This document shows, in pieces, positions 7,221-15,848 of a stretch of DNA of 64,000 nucleotides. How positions within the stretch are numbered: position 1 is the stretch's first letter; each line of letters begins with the position of its first letter. Below the pieces are notes generated by a model. That model saw only the letters and a list, made by a program, of their open reading frames with translations. It had not been told where the DNA came from and searched no databases. Location: NCBI RefSeq assembly GCF_014194975.1, contig NZ_JACIAY010000003.1, positions 372,001 through 436,000 of the forward strand. The letters run 5' to 3'. Made by a program: the position numbers and the translations under genes. The stretch comes from Sphingomonas sp. BK580. Its GTDB lineage: Bacteria > Pseudomonadota > Alphaproteobacteria > Sphingomonadales > Sphingomonadaceae.

Positions 7221-10200
7221 TCAACCGTCCAGCCCCAAGCTTTGCTCCGGCCGCGCCAAGCGGCGCTTGATCGGCGCGAGCAGATCCTCGGGCAGCACGA
7301 TCAGCCGCGCCGCCGCGGTGTAGAGCAGCGCCGCCTCGACACGCGCGCCGGGCACGATCACCTCCAGCGCGGCGGCATAGGCCGCCATCTGGCGCAGGTG
7401 ATAGTCGGGCACGTCCGCGGCGCTCTCCGGCACGACCCGTGACGATTTATAGTCGATCACGCGCACCACGCCGTCGCCGAGCAGCAGACGGTCGACCGTG
7501 CCCGAGATCACGCGCCCAGACGGCAAGGTCGCGCTGATCGGCGCCTCGGCGAGCGAGTCGGGGCCGAACAAGGGGGCCAGCGCGGGGCCGTCGAGCACCG
7601 CGAGCACCGCTGCCACCATCGGTGCCGGCTCGGCGACGCCGCGTTGGCCGAGCCACGCGGCCGCGGCCTCGGCGCGACGCTCGGGCGCGAGCGGGGGCAG
7701 CCGTTCGAACAACGCGTGGAGCAACCGCCCGCGCTCGGCCGCGGCGCTGGTGGCGGGAGTCGGCGGCGGGTCGGCGACCGAGTCGTCGCCGATCGACGAG
7801 GGCGTGAGCGGGCGCGGCGGCTTGGCGTCCTCGGGCGCATCGCGACGCGCCCAGTCGGGCAGCGGCGCGGCGGGGGCGCTCACCGCCGCGGCGCGTCTGG
7901 CCGCGACCGAAGCGGTCGGCGCGTGGCCGAGGAACGTCCGCTCGCTCCCGTCCTCCGCCGACGGGGCGCCGAGCGCGTCGAGCGTACGCGCCGCCGCGGC
8001 ATACCAGCTCGCCTCGGGCGGCGTGCCCTGCCACTTGGCGCTGAGCGAGCCGGCGATCACCAGCCGCTCCTCCGCGCGCGTCGCCGCGACGTAGAACAGG
8101 CGCCAATGTTCCTCGCGCTCGCGCTGCTCGGCCGCGGCAAGCGCGGCGTCGATCGCGCCGGCGCGCTCGCTCGCGCGCGGGCGGAACACGGGGACCGCTG
8201 CCTCCATGTCCTCCGGCGTCCAGGCCAGCACCGATCGAGGCGTCGCGTCGGGGTCGGCGGTGGCGTCGGCGAGGATCACCAGCGGCGCCTGCAGGCCCTT
8301 CGCCCCGTGCGCGGTCATCACGCGCACCGCGTCGAGCGGCGCGGCGGCGTCGCGCACGATCTCGACCTCGTCGCGCTCGAACCAGTCGAGGAAGCGCTGG
8401 AGCGAGGGCGTCGAATCGAGCTCGAAGTCGAGCGCGGCGTTGAGCAGCTCCTCGATCGGGTCGCGCGCCTCCTCGCCCAGGCGCGCCAGCAGCTTGCGCC
8501 GTCCGTCGAGCGGGCCGGACAGCAGCTGCTCGAGGAAGCGATAGGGCGTGTCATAGTCGGCGCTGGCCAGCAGCGAGGCGACCGGCGCGACCGCGTCGCC
8601 GCAGTGGCGCTGGAGATGCCGCCACAGCCCGCCCTCGCGCGGCACCGCCCGCGCCATCAGCTCGTCCTGCGTCCAGCCGATCAGCGGCGAGACGAGCAGG
8701 CTGGCGAGGCTGAGATCGTCCTCGGGCTGGAGCACGAAGCGGATCGCGGCGAGCAGGTCCTGCACCGCCAGCGGCGCGGACAGGCGCAGCCGGTCGACGC
8801 CCGCCACTGGCACGCCCTCGGCGTAGAGCCGCGCGACGAGCAGCTGGGCGAGTTCGCCGCGGCGCTTGACCAGGATCATCACGTCCTCGGGGCGCAGTCC
8901 CCGCCCCTTGCTGCCGAGCAGCAGACCGCCGTGCTCGACCGGGCGCAGCCAGTCGCGCACCTGGCGCGCGATGTCCGAGGCGTTGCGGCGCACGGCATCG
9001 TCGGCCCACCCCTCCTCACCGTCCTCCTCGGCGTCGCTCGTGCCCGCGGCGATCGCGGGCCACAACGTCACCGCGCCGGGGCCAGCGACGCGGCTGGCGT
9101 GGACGGGGATGGTCTCGAGCGAGCCGAGCGCCTCGGCGCCGAGCTGACCGATCGCGGCGTCGACGAACTCGAGCACCGGCGCGGTCGAGCGGAAGGACTC
9201 GGTCAGCGAGAGCCGGTCGAACGGCAGGCCGCGCTCGTCGTCGGGCATGTCGTCGCTGCCCGCCACCTCGCCCGCCTTGCGCTGGAAGTGGCGCTCCGCC
9301 GCGAGGAAGGTGAACGGGTCGGTGCCCTGGAAGCCGAAGATCGCCTGCTTGAGGTCACCCACGGTGAACAGCGTTCGCATCGAGGGCGCGAAGACGCCGC
9401 GGCCGACGAAATATTCGTCCACCAACGCGCGGACGATCGTCCATTGCGCGACGTTGGTGTCCTGCGCCTCGTCGACCAGCACGTGCTCGGTCTGCTGGTC
9501 GAGCTTGTAGCGGATCCAGTCGCCGATCCCGTCCTGCTGGAGCAGCGCGACCGCGGCGCCGATCAGGTCGTCGAAGTCGACCGCGCCGGCGCGGCGCTTG
9601 GCGGCGGCATAGCCGCGCGCATAGTCGCGCCCCACCTCGAGCGCGGCGCCGAGCAGGTCCGCGTAGGCCGCGCGGCTGCGCAGCAGCAGCAGCTCGCCGC
9701 ACCAGCCGTGGAGGCGCAGCGCATGGTCGGCGTACTCGGGATCGGCGGGCGCGCGACCCTTGCCGAACGACTGCGGCTCGCCGTCCTTACGCGCCCAGAC
9801 GAGGTGGAGCGTGTCGAGCGTGGCGGCGCGCTCGGCCGGCGCGGCGGCGAGCCAGGCGCCGATCGCCTCGGCACGCTCGACGCCGCTCTTGGTGCCCCAG
9901 CCGCGGTTGAGCGCGGCGAGCCGGTCCAGCGCGGCGCGATCGACGCGATCGTCGCCGCACGCGTCGTGGACGTGCGAGTCGAGGTCGCCGAGCGGGACGC
10001 CCAGCTGGCCTCGAACGAACGGCGCGATCCCGCTCGGCAGCGCCTCCAGCGCGGCGCCGGCGCGCGCGCAGGCGACGAGGAACTGTTCCGCGCCCTGCTC
10101 GCCCAGCCGCAGGCTGAGCTGGCCGATCGTCTCGACCGGCGCGGTGCGACCTTCGCGCTCGGCCTCGACCATGAGGTCCGACAAGGCCTGGCGCCGCAGC

Positions 10201-10676
10201 AGCGCCTCCTCGCGCGGCTCGATCGGGCGGAAGCCCGGCACCAGCCCGGCCTCGATCGGGAAAGCCGCGAGCAGTCCCTGGCAGAAGCCGTGGATCGTCT
10301 GGATACGCAGCCCGCCGCCGGGCGCGTCGAGCACCTTCGCGAACAGCGTGCGCGCGCGCGCGATCAGAGCGGGCGTGGTGCGTTCGCCGAGTGCGAGCAG
10401 GTCGGCCGCGAGCTCGGTCTCGTCCATCCGCACCCAGGCGGCGAGCTGGCGGTTGATCCGCCCCGCCATCTCGGCCGCGCCCGCCTTGGTGAAGGTGAGG
10501 CACAGGATCGCGCCGGGCTCGACGTCGCGCAGCAGCAGCCGGAACACGCGCGCGGCGAGCACCTGTGTCTTGCCCGTCCCCGCCGAGGCCGAGAGCCAGA
10601 CATGCGCCTCGGGCCGGCTGGCGCGGAGCTGCTCGCCGCGCAGGGTGGGCAACGGTCCGACCGCGCGCTCAGCCAC
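7221..10676 (-). CDS. addA: Double-strand break repair helicase-nuclease AddA
   Basis: About 1151 residues of the alphaproteobacterial AddA family: a UvrD-like helicase with a C-terminal RecB-type nuclease. Walker A SASAGTGKT is at about residues 29-37, the Q-motif region precedes it, and Walker B appears as LVDEAQDTN. The nuclease site near the C-terminus has ISGTVDRLL followed by VIDYKSS. With AddB it resects double-strand ends for RecA loading, as RecBCD does in enterobacteria. I chose the GTG at 10676 because a GGGAG ribosome site lies 7 nt upstream and the codon overlaps the addB stop. The ATG at 10694 would add six residues. Same operon as addB. Confidence 0.93.
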   Translation of the reverse strand: MAERAVGPLPTLRGEQLRASRPEAHVWLSASAGTGKTQVLAARVFRLLLRDVEPGAILCLTFTKAGAAEMAGRINRQLAAWVRMDETELAADLLALGERTTPALIARARTLFAKVLDAPGGGLRIQTIHGFCQGLLAAFPIEAGLVPGFRPIEPREEALLRRQALSDLMVEAEREGRTAPVETIGQLSLRLGEQGAEQFLVACARAGAALEALPSGIAPFVRGQLGVPLGDLDSHVHDACGDDRVDRAALDRLAALNRGWGTKSGVERAEAIGAWLAAAPAERAATLDTLHLVWARKDGEPQSFGKGRAPADPEYADHALRLHGWCGELLLLRSRAAYADLLGAALEVGRDYARGYAAAKRRAGAVDFDDLIGAAVALLQQDGIGDWIRYKLDQQTEHVLVDEAQDTNVAQWTIVRALVDEYFVGRGVFAPSMRTLFTVGDLKQAIFGFQGTDPFTFLAAERHFQRKAGEVAGSDDMPDDERGLPFDRLSLTESFRSTAPVLEFVDAAIGQLGAEALGSLETIPVHASRVAGPGAVTLWPAIAAGTSDAEEDGEEGWADDAVRRNASDIARQVRDWLRPVEHGGLLLGSKGRGLRPEDVMILVKRRGELAQLLVARLYAEGVPVAGVDRLRLSAPLAVQDLLAAIRFVLQPEDDLSLASLLVSPLIGWTQDELMARAVPREGGLWRHLQRHCGDAVAPVASLLASADYDTPYRFLEQLLSGPLDGRRKLLARLGEEARDPIEELLNAALDFELDSTPSLQRFLDWFERDEVEIVRDAAAPLDAVRVMTAHGAKGLQAPLVILADATADPDATPRSVLAWTPEDMEAAVPVFRPRASERAGAIDAALAAAEQREREEHWRLFYVAATRAEERLVIAGSLSAKWQGTPPEASWYAAAARTLDALGAPSAEDGSERTFLGHAPTASVAARRAAAVSAPAAPLPDWARRDAPEDAKPPRPLTPSSIGDDSVADPPPTPATSAAAERGRLLHALFERLPPLAPERRAEAAAAWLGQRGVAEPAPMVAAVLAVLDGPALAPLFGPDSLAEAPISATLPSGRVISGTVDRLLLGDGVVRVIDYKSSRVVPESAADVPDYHLRQMAAYAAALEVIVPGARVEAALLYTAAARLIVLPEDLLAPIKRRLARPEQSLGLDG

Positions 10677-13665
10677 GCGCCTGCTCCCGGCCATACCATT
10701 CGTCGCGGCGCATCAGCTGGTCATATTCGGCGTAGGGCGCGAACTCGGGGTGAAGCTTGGCGGTGAACGCCTCCTCGCCCGTGAGCCAGCGCGCCGCGGC
10801 CTGAGCGAAGCTTTCGCGCGCGGCAGCGACGAACTCGCCGGTCGGGATGCGACCGCCCTTGCCGGCGGGATCCGCGGGCGAGCTGACCGAGCCGAAGCCT
10901 TCGCCCTTCTTGGCGAGCGACCAATATTCGAACGCGGTGGCGGCGCCGCGGACGCCGTCGAACCCGCCCTGCTCGGCGATGGCGCCGAGCAGCCCGAGCT
11001 GGAGGTTGAACCCGCCGCGTACCGCCGCGACCGACGGGGCCTTGCCGGTCTTGTAGTCGACGATCGCCAGCCCGCCGTCTGGCATGCGATCGATCCGGTC
11101 GAAGCGGCCGTCGAGCGCGATCCCGGAGAGCTCGGCGCGACCGCGGCCCTCGACCGCGAGCACCTCGCGCCCCTCCGCGCGATCGGCCAGCGTGCGCGTC
11201 GCGATCCACTCGAACGCGGCGACCAGACGGGGTTGCCACAGAGCGCGCAGGAGCGGGTGCGCCGCCGGGTCCTCCAGCAACAGCCGCGCGCGCGGCAGCA
11301 GCGCCGCCGGATCGCAGCGATCGTCGCGCGCCCAGGCCTCGAGCACGGCGTGAACCGCGGTGCCGCGCCACGCCGCGCTCGGGTCGGCGTCGACCGGGTC
11401 GAGCGGCAGCAGCTTGAGGATCCGGCGCGCGTAGAAAGCATAGGGATCGGCCTTGAGCCGATCGACCTCCGTGACGGAGATCACGCGCGGGCGCAGCGTC
11501 GCGGGGGGAAGCGGCGCCGGGCGCGCCGTGGGGTGCGGCGGTCCGCCATGATCGAGCGCGCGAGCCCAGTCGGCTAGCGCGGTCATGCGCGGGAAGCGCT
11601 CGCCCGCCATCGCCTCGAGCCGCAGCCAGAAGCGCGAGGCGAGCGCGGGCGAGCGCTGGTCGCGCCGCGCGCGGGTGAGCAGCACGCGCGGTGCCCCCAG
11701 CGCCTGCGCGAAGTCATGCGCGGCCGTGCCGATGCCGCGCTCGAGCCCAGGCAGACCCAGCTCGGCGCGGACGCGCGGCGCCAGCCACGGGTCGGGCGCG
11801 GGCAGACCGGGCCAGACACCCTCGTTGAGCCCGGACAGGATCATCAGGTCGGCGGATTGAAGCCGCGCCTCGATCAGCCCGTAGATGGCCAGCCGCGGGT
11901 GGCGCTCCCGCGGGAGCAGGCGGATCGCCGACTCGTCCATGAGCTGGCGCAGCATCGTCGCGAAGCCGGCCGACGTGACGTGCGCCGGACCGTGCGGCGC
12001 CTGCGCCTCCAGCGCGGCGAGCAGATCGGCGGCCGCGCGCCCGGCGAGACCGCGCCACGCCTCCTCGCCGGCGAGCCGCTGCGCCGCCTCGCGCAGCCCC
12101 GCCACCAGCACCGCCAGCCTCGTCTCGCCGTCGCCGAAGACGCGCGCGATCGGATCGAGCAGCGCCCGCGCCTCGCGCCACCACTCCGCCGCGCGCGAAC
12201 GGATCGCGCGCTCGCGTTCGTTCCCGCCGGCGAGATGGCGATCGATCCCGTCGAGCCCGGGCCCCGGCCGCGGCCCGCGCAGCGCGCGGTCGAGCCGGCG
12301 CACCCCGTCGAGCCACTGCCCGCGCTCGTCACCCGCGCGGATCAGCGGGTGTTTGAGCAGGGTCAGCAGCGCCATCGGCGCGAAGTCCTGCGCCGCCACC
12401 TCGACGATCGCGGCGAGCAACGTGCCCGGCGGCAGGATCGTCAACGGCCGCCCGGCGCTGTCGTCCACCTCGATGTTCCAGCGGCGACAGTGCGCGGCGA
12501 CGCGGCGCGCCAACGCACGATCGGGCGTGACGAGCGCGGCGGTGCGGCCGGGCGTCTCGATCGCCTCGCGCAGCTTGAGCGCGATCGCCTGCGCCTCCTC
12601 GGCGGGGCTGGCGAGCTCGACCGCCTCGACTCCCGCGAGCCGACGGTCGCCGGCGTCCAGCCGGGTCCACTTGGCGGTGAAGGCGGCGGGCGCGAGCGCG
12701 TTGGCGATCGCGCGGCCGCGCGCGGCGCCGGCGTCCTGCTCGCTCGCCGCGCCCCAGCGACCGACCTCACCGCGCGCGGCGCCGATCCGCTCGAGCAGCA
12801 GCTTGAGGTGGAACTGCGGGTGAACCTCGATGGCGCGACGGCGCAGTCCGGTGACCGGATCGCGCCGGTGCGGGCCGAGCGCCTCCCATTCCTCCTCGGG
12901 GAGGTGCAGGTCGAGGTCGGCGAACACCACCGAACCTTCCGGCAGGCCGGCCACGACGCGCAGCAGTCGGGCCACCGCGGGTGCGGAGTCGGTGATGCCC
13001 GCGGCGCAGACGAAGCGCGCCGGCGGCTCGGCGCGCCACCGCGCCGCCTGCCGATCGAGCAGCTGCACCCGTCGCCACGCCGCGTCGATGCGGCCGAGCC
13101 GCTCGCGCTCCCGCGGCCAGCGCTCGAGCAGCAGCCGGAACAGCCGCAGCGACGCCTCCCAATGGTCTGACAACCCCTCGCTCGGATCGATCGCGGCGAG
13201 TGTCTCGGGCGGCACTTCCTCGACGATCAGCTGGTCGAGCGTGCGCGCCAGCTCGCCCGCGAGCCGCACCGCTTCCGCCGCGTCGACCCCGCGCCCGCTC
13301 GCGGCGCGCTCCTCGCTGACCAGCCGCGCGAGGATCATGCGGCGCTCGAGCGGGTCGATCGCTGGCGGTAGCGGCGGAACCGCGTCGGCAGGGTCGAGCG
13401 CGGCGCCGACCGCCGCTTCCAGATCGTCGCCGCCCAGCGCGACGATGCGTGGCAGCAGCAGTGCACCGCCGCTCGCCCGCACGAAGGCGTCGGTGATCGC
13501 CAGCGCGGCGCGGTTGTTGGGCACCAGCACCAGACCGCGCGCGAGCGCCATGCGGTCTCCGCCGTGGCGGCGCAGCAGCCCCGCGACGAGCGCGTCGGCG
13601 AAGGCGCGATGCGCCGGGATCGAGTAGAGCCGCAGGCCGCGCTGGCGGCCGGGCGCCTCAGACAT
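10669..13665 (-). CDS. addB: Double-strand break repair protein AddB
   Basis: About 998 residues, partner of AddA. The N-terminal part resembles an inactive helicase (LVPNNRAALAITDAF, where a Walker A loop would be), the middle carries superfamily-1 helicase-like segments, and the C-terminal third has a PD-(D/E)XK nuclease core (LDGRFDRIDRM ... LAIVDYKTGKAPS). AddB normally supplies one of the two nuclease activities and recognises the regulatory Chi-like sequence. The ATG at 13665 overlaps the murU stop by 8 nt. Longer in-frame extension upstream is read-through of murU. The stop overlaps the addA start. Order murU-addB-addA-trxA is one I associate with sphingomonads. Confidence 0.92.
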   Translation of the reverse strand: MSEAPGRQRGLRLYSIPAHRAFADALVAGLLRRHGGDRMALARGLVLVPNNRAALAITDAFVRASGGALLLPRIVALGGDDLEAAVGAALDPADAVPPLPPAIDPLERRMILARLVSEERAASGRGVDAAEAVRLAGELARTLDQLIVEEVPPETLAAIDPSEGLSDHWEASLRLFRLLLERWPRERERLGRIDAAWRRVQLLDRQAARWRAEPPARFVCAAGITDSAPAVARLLRVVAGLPEGSVVFADLDLHLPEEEWEALGPHRRDPVTGLRRRAIEVHPQFHLKLLLERIGAARGEVGRWGAASEQDAGAARGRAIANALAPAAFTAKWTRLDAGDRRLAGVEAVELASPAEEAQAIALKLREAIETPGRTAALVTPDRALARRVAAHCRRWNIEVDDSAGRPLTILPPGTLLAAIVEVAAQDFAPMALLTLLKHPLIRAGDERGQWLDGVRRLDRALRGPRPGPGLDGIDRHLAGGNERERAIRSRAAEWWREARALLDPIARVFGDGETRLAVLVAGLREAAQRLAGEEAWRGLAGRAAADLLAALEAQAPHGPAHVTSAGFATMLRQLMDESAIRLLPRERHPRLAIYGLIEARLQSADLMILSGLNEGVWPGLPAPDPWLAPRVRAELGLPGLERGIGTAAHDFAQALGAPRVLLTRARRDQRSPALASRFWLRLEAMAGERFPRMTALADWARALDHGGPPHPTARPAPLPPATLRPRVISVTEVDRLKADPYAFYARRILKLLPLDPVDADPSAAWRGTAVHAVLEAWARDDRCDPAALLPRARLLLEDPAAHPLLRALWQPRLVAAFEWIATRTLADRAEGREVLAVEGRGRAELSGIALDGRFDRIDRMPDGGLAIVDYKTGKAPSVAAVRGGFNLQLGLLGAIAEQGGFDGVRGAATAFEYWSLAKKGEGFGSVSSPADPAGKGGRIPTGEFVAAARESFAQAAARWLTGEEAFTAKLHPEFAPYAEYDQLMRRDEWYGREQARG

Positions 13666-14413
13666 CGGCGAGCAGTGCCTCGGTCCGCGCGATCGCGCCC
13701 GGTACATTGACCTCGGACCACAGGCCCTGGTGGACGAAGCCATAGGCGCGCCCGGCCTCGATCGCGCGGTTCCAGAAGAGGTTGGTCGAGAACGGCCCTT
13801 CGGGCCAGTCGCGGATAAGCGACGGCGCCATGATCTGCACGCCGGTATAGACGAAGGGAGCGACGCGACCCGGCTTGCGCCGCCCCGTCACGCGCCCGTC
13901 TGGCGCGAGGTGGAAGTCGCCCTGCCCACCATGATTGTGTGCGCGCGCGCACGGCACCATCAACATCAACGCATCCATCCGCTCGCCATCCCAGCGCGCG
14001 GCGAGCTGGCGGATCGCGTCGGTGGGCCCGTCGAGCCAGAAGTTATCGCTGTTGACGACGAGGAACGGCTCGTCGCCGAGCAGCCCGCGCGCCTGCACCA
14101 GCCCGCCGCCGGTCTCCATCAGCCGCTCGCGCTCGTCCGACACGATGACCTCGATGCCGTGGACGCGATGACGCAGGTGCGCCTCCAGGGCGTCGGCGAG
14201 ATAGTGAACGTTGACGACCGCACGCTCTACCCCGGCCGAGCGCAGCCGGTCGAAGACGTGGTCGAGCAGCGCGCGGCCGGCCACCTCGACCAGCGGCTTG
14301 GGTCGCGTGGCGGTGAGCGGGCGCATGCGCTTGCCGATCCCCGCGGCCATCACCATCGCGGTGCGCGGCACGCGCGCGCCAGGATCGGGGCGGATGTAGC
14401 GCGGCCGGGTCAC
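13658..14413 (-). CDS. murU: N-acetylmuramate-1-phosphate uridylyltransferase MurU
   Basis: 251-residue nucleotidyltransferase with the sugar-nucleotide signature VMAAGIGKRMRPLTATRPKPLVEV near residue 20, followed by the expected VNVHYLADAL and LVVNSDNFW (metal-binding acidic residues). MurU makes UDP-MurNAc from MurNAc-1-P, bypassing de novo synthesis (the fosfomycin target MurA) during peptidoglycan recycling. The assignment rests on its position immediately after the AmgK-type kinase, its usual partner. The GTG start at 14413 overlaps the amgK stop (GTGA). A later ATG in front of VMAAG is possible. Glucose-1-P uridylyl- or mannose-1-P guanylyl-transferase is the main alternative by sequence alone. 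Confidence 0.88.
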   Translation of the reverse strand: MTRPRYIRPDPGARVPRTAMVMAAGIGKRMRPLTATRPKPLVEVAGRALLDHVFDRLRSAGVERAVVNVHYLADALEAHLRHRVHGIEVIVSDERERLMETGGGLVQARGLLGDEPFLVVNSDNFWLDGPTDAIRQLAARWDGERMDALMLMVPCARAHNHGGQGDFHLAPDGRVTGRRKPGRVAPFVYTGVQIMAPSLIRDWPEGPFSTNLFWNRAIEAGRAYGFVHQGLWSEVNVPGAIARTEALLADV

Positions 14414-15399
14414 GCGCGCGCGCCGGCGATCAGCATCGGATCGCCGCGCAGCTCGGGCGCCAGGTTGTCCGCGAACCAGCGGGCTACCGGGGCGAGCACG
14501 GGCTGGCCGAGGTCACGCTCGAGATAGCCCCACACCCGCGGGCACAGCGCCGGGTAGCGCGGCTTGCCGTCGCGCTGCCACAGCCGCGTGAAGATGCCGA
14601 TGATCTTGGCGTTCCGCTGCGCGCCGAGCACGTGATAGGCGCGCATGAACGCGTCTCCCTCGCCGGTCGCGGCAAGGTAGCGCTCCAGCATCCGCTCCTC
14701 CAGCGCGGGGTCGACGTCGCGGCGCGCGTCCTGCAGCAGCGAGACGAGATCATAGGCCGGGTGCCCCGCCAGGGCGTCCTGGAAGTCGAGCAGCCCGAGC
14801 GAGCGCGCCGGACCGACCAGCATCAGATTCTCGGCGTGGTAGTCGCGCAGCACGGTCACGGGCACCGCCGCCTCGGCGTGGCCGAGCACCTCGTCCCAGG
14901 CGGCGCGATAGCCCTCGACGTCGACCGTGACGCCGATCGCTGGGCAATACCAATCGGTGAGCAGCGCCGCCTCGCGCAGGAGCTCGGTCCGATCATAGGC
15001 GCGCACCGCCGCGGCCGGGTGACCGCGCAGCGCCACGAGCAGGTCGATCGCGGCGGCGTAGAGCGGCACCGCCGCGCCGGGATCCGCGTCGGCGGTCTCG
15101 CGCAGCCGCTCGTCGCCGAAATCCTCCAGCAGCACGAGTCCGCGCTCAAGGTCGACCGCGTGGACGGCGGGCGCCGCGAAGCCGCGCTCGGCGAGCCAGT
15201 GCGCGACATCGAGGAAGGGACGCGGATCCTCGTGCGGGGGCGGCGCGTCCATCAGGATGCCGCGCCGCTCGCCCGCGACGACGCGAAAATAGCGGCGGAA
15301 CGAGGCATCGCCGGCGAGGGGGTCGATCCGCGCCTGGTGCCAGCCGTGGGTGTCGAGAAAAGCCGCGGCGTCCGCCGGCGGCGTCATCGGGGTCGCCAT
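14410..15399 (-). CDS. amgK: Cell-wall amino-sugar kinase AmgK (APH fold)
   Basis: 329 residues of the aminoglycoside phosphotransferase fold. The nucleotide-binding N-lobe (AGDASFRRYFRVV), catalytic loop LRDYHAENLML and metal-binding LLDFQDAL are clear. AmgK phosphorylates MurNAc (and GlcNAc) at the anomeric position, and MurU then makes the UDP-sugar. The start at 15399 has a GGGGAG ribosome site 4 nt upstream. The ATG at 15387 overlaps the tsaE stop in ATGA and is an alternative. The tsaE-amgK-murU order is typical for alphaproteobacteria. With the nag PTS operon 8 kb away, it shows two routes for handling wall-derived sugars. Confidence 0.9.
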   Translation of the reverse strand: MATPMTPPADAAAFLDTHGWHQARIDPLAGDASFRRYFRVVAGERRGILMDAPPPHEDPRPFLDVAHWLAERGFAAPAVHAVDLERGLVLLEDFGDERLRETADADPGAAVPLYAAAIDLLVALRGHPAAAVRAYDRTELLREAALLTDWYCPAIGVTVDVEGYRAAWDEVLGHAEAAVPVTVLRDYHAENLMLVGPARSLGLLDFQDALAGHPAYDLVSLLQDARRDVDPALEERMLERYLAATGEGDAFMRAYHVLGAQRNAKIIGIFTRLWQRDGKPRYPALCPRVWGYLERDLGQPVLAPVARWFADNLAPELRGDPMLIAGARA

Positions 15400-15848
15400 C
15401 GCGCTCCCCAAGCGGGCGGCGCCGCCCAAGTCAAGCGCCGCGCGCCGTCCGGCTCGACCGCGAGGGTGAGCGCCAGTGCGTCGGCCCATCGCCCCGGTCC
15501 GGCCCGCTCGGGCCACTCGATCAGCAGCGCCGAGTCGAGCCGCGCCTCGTCGAGCCCCAGCTCCTCCACCTCGCCTGGCTCGTCGAGCCGGTAGAGGTCG
15601 ACGTGGAGCAGCGGCAGCGTCACGTCGGGCGGGGCGTAAGGCTGGACGATCGCGAAGGTCGGGCTCGGCGCCTCCTCGGCGAGCCCGAGCGCCGCCAGGA
15701 CACCACGCGCCAGGCTGGTCTTGCCCGCGCCCAGCCCACCCGACAGCGTCACCACGTCGCCGGCGCGCAGCAGCGGCGCGAGCTCAGCCCCGAGCGCCAG
15801 CGTCGCGGCGGCGTCGCTCAGCCGCAGCGATCCCCGCTCGACGCTCAT
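15384..15848 (-). CDS. tsaE: tRNA t6A modification ATPase TsaE
   Basis: 154-residue P-loop ATPase of the YjeE/TsaE family, which works with TsaB and TsaD to make the threonylcarbamoyladenosine at tRNA position 37. Walker A is GGLGAGKTSLARG, followed by the family signature SPTFAIVQPY and the HVDLYRL and LIEWPERA motifs. Length is normal. The ATG overlaps the stop of the upstream kinase (ATGA), and its own stop lies inside the amgK start region, so the three genes are translationally coupled. Confidence 0.96.
   Translation of the reverse strand: MSVERGSLRLSDAAATLALGAELAPLLRAGDVVTLSGGLGAGKTSLARGVLAALGLAEEAPSPTFAIVQPYAPPDVTLPLLHVDLYRLDEPGEVEELGLDEARLDSALLIEWPERAGPGRWADALALTLAVEPDGARRLTWAAPPAWGARWRPR

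Noticed and set aside
7644..10766. 1040-codon plus-strand frame opposite addA
   Set aside because: Shadow frame; AddA on the minus strand has all family motifs and an operon partner.
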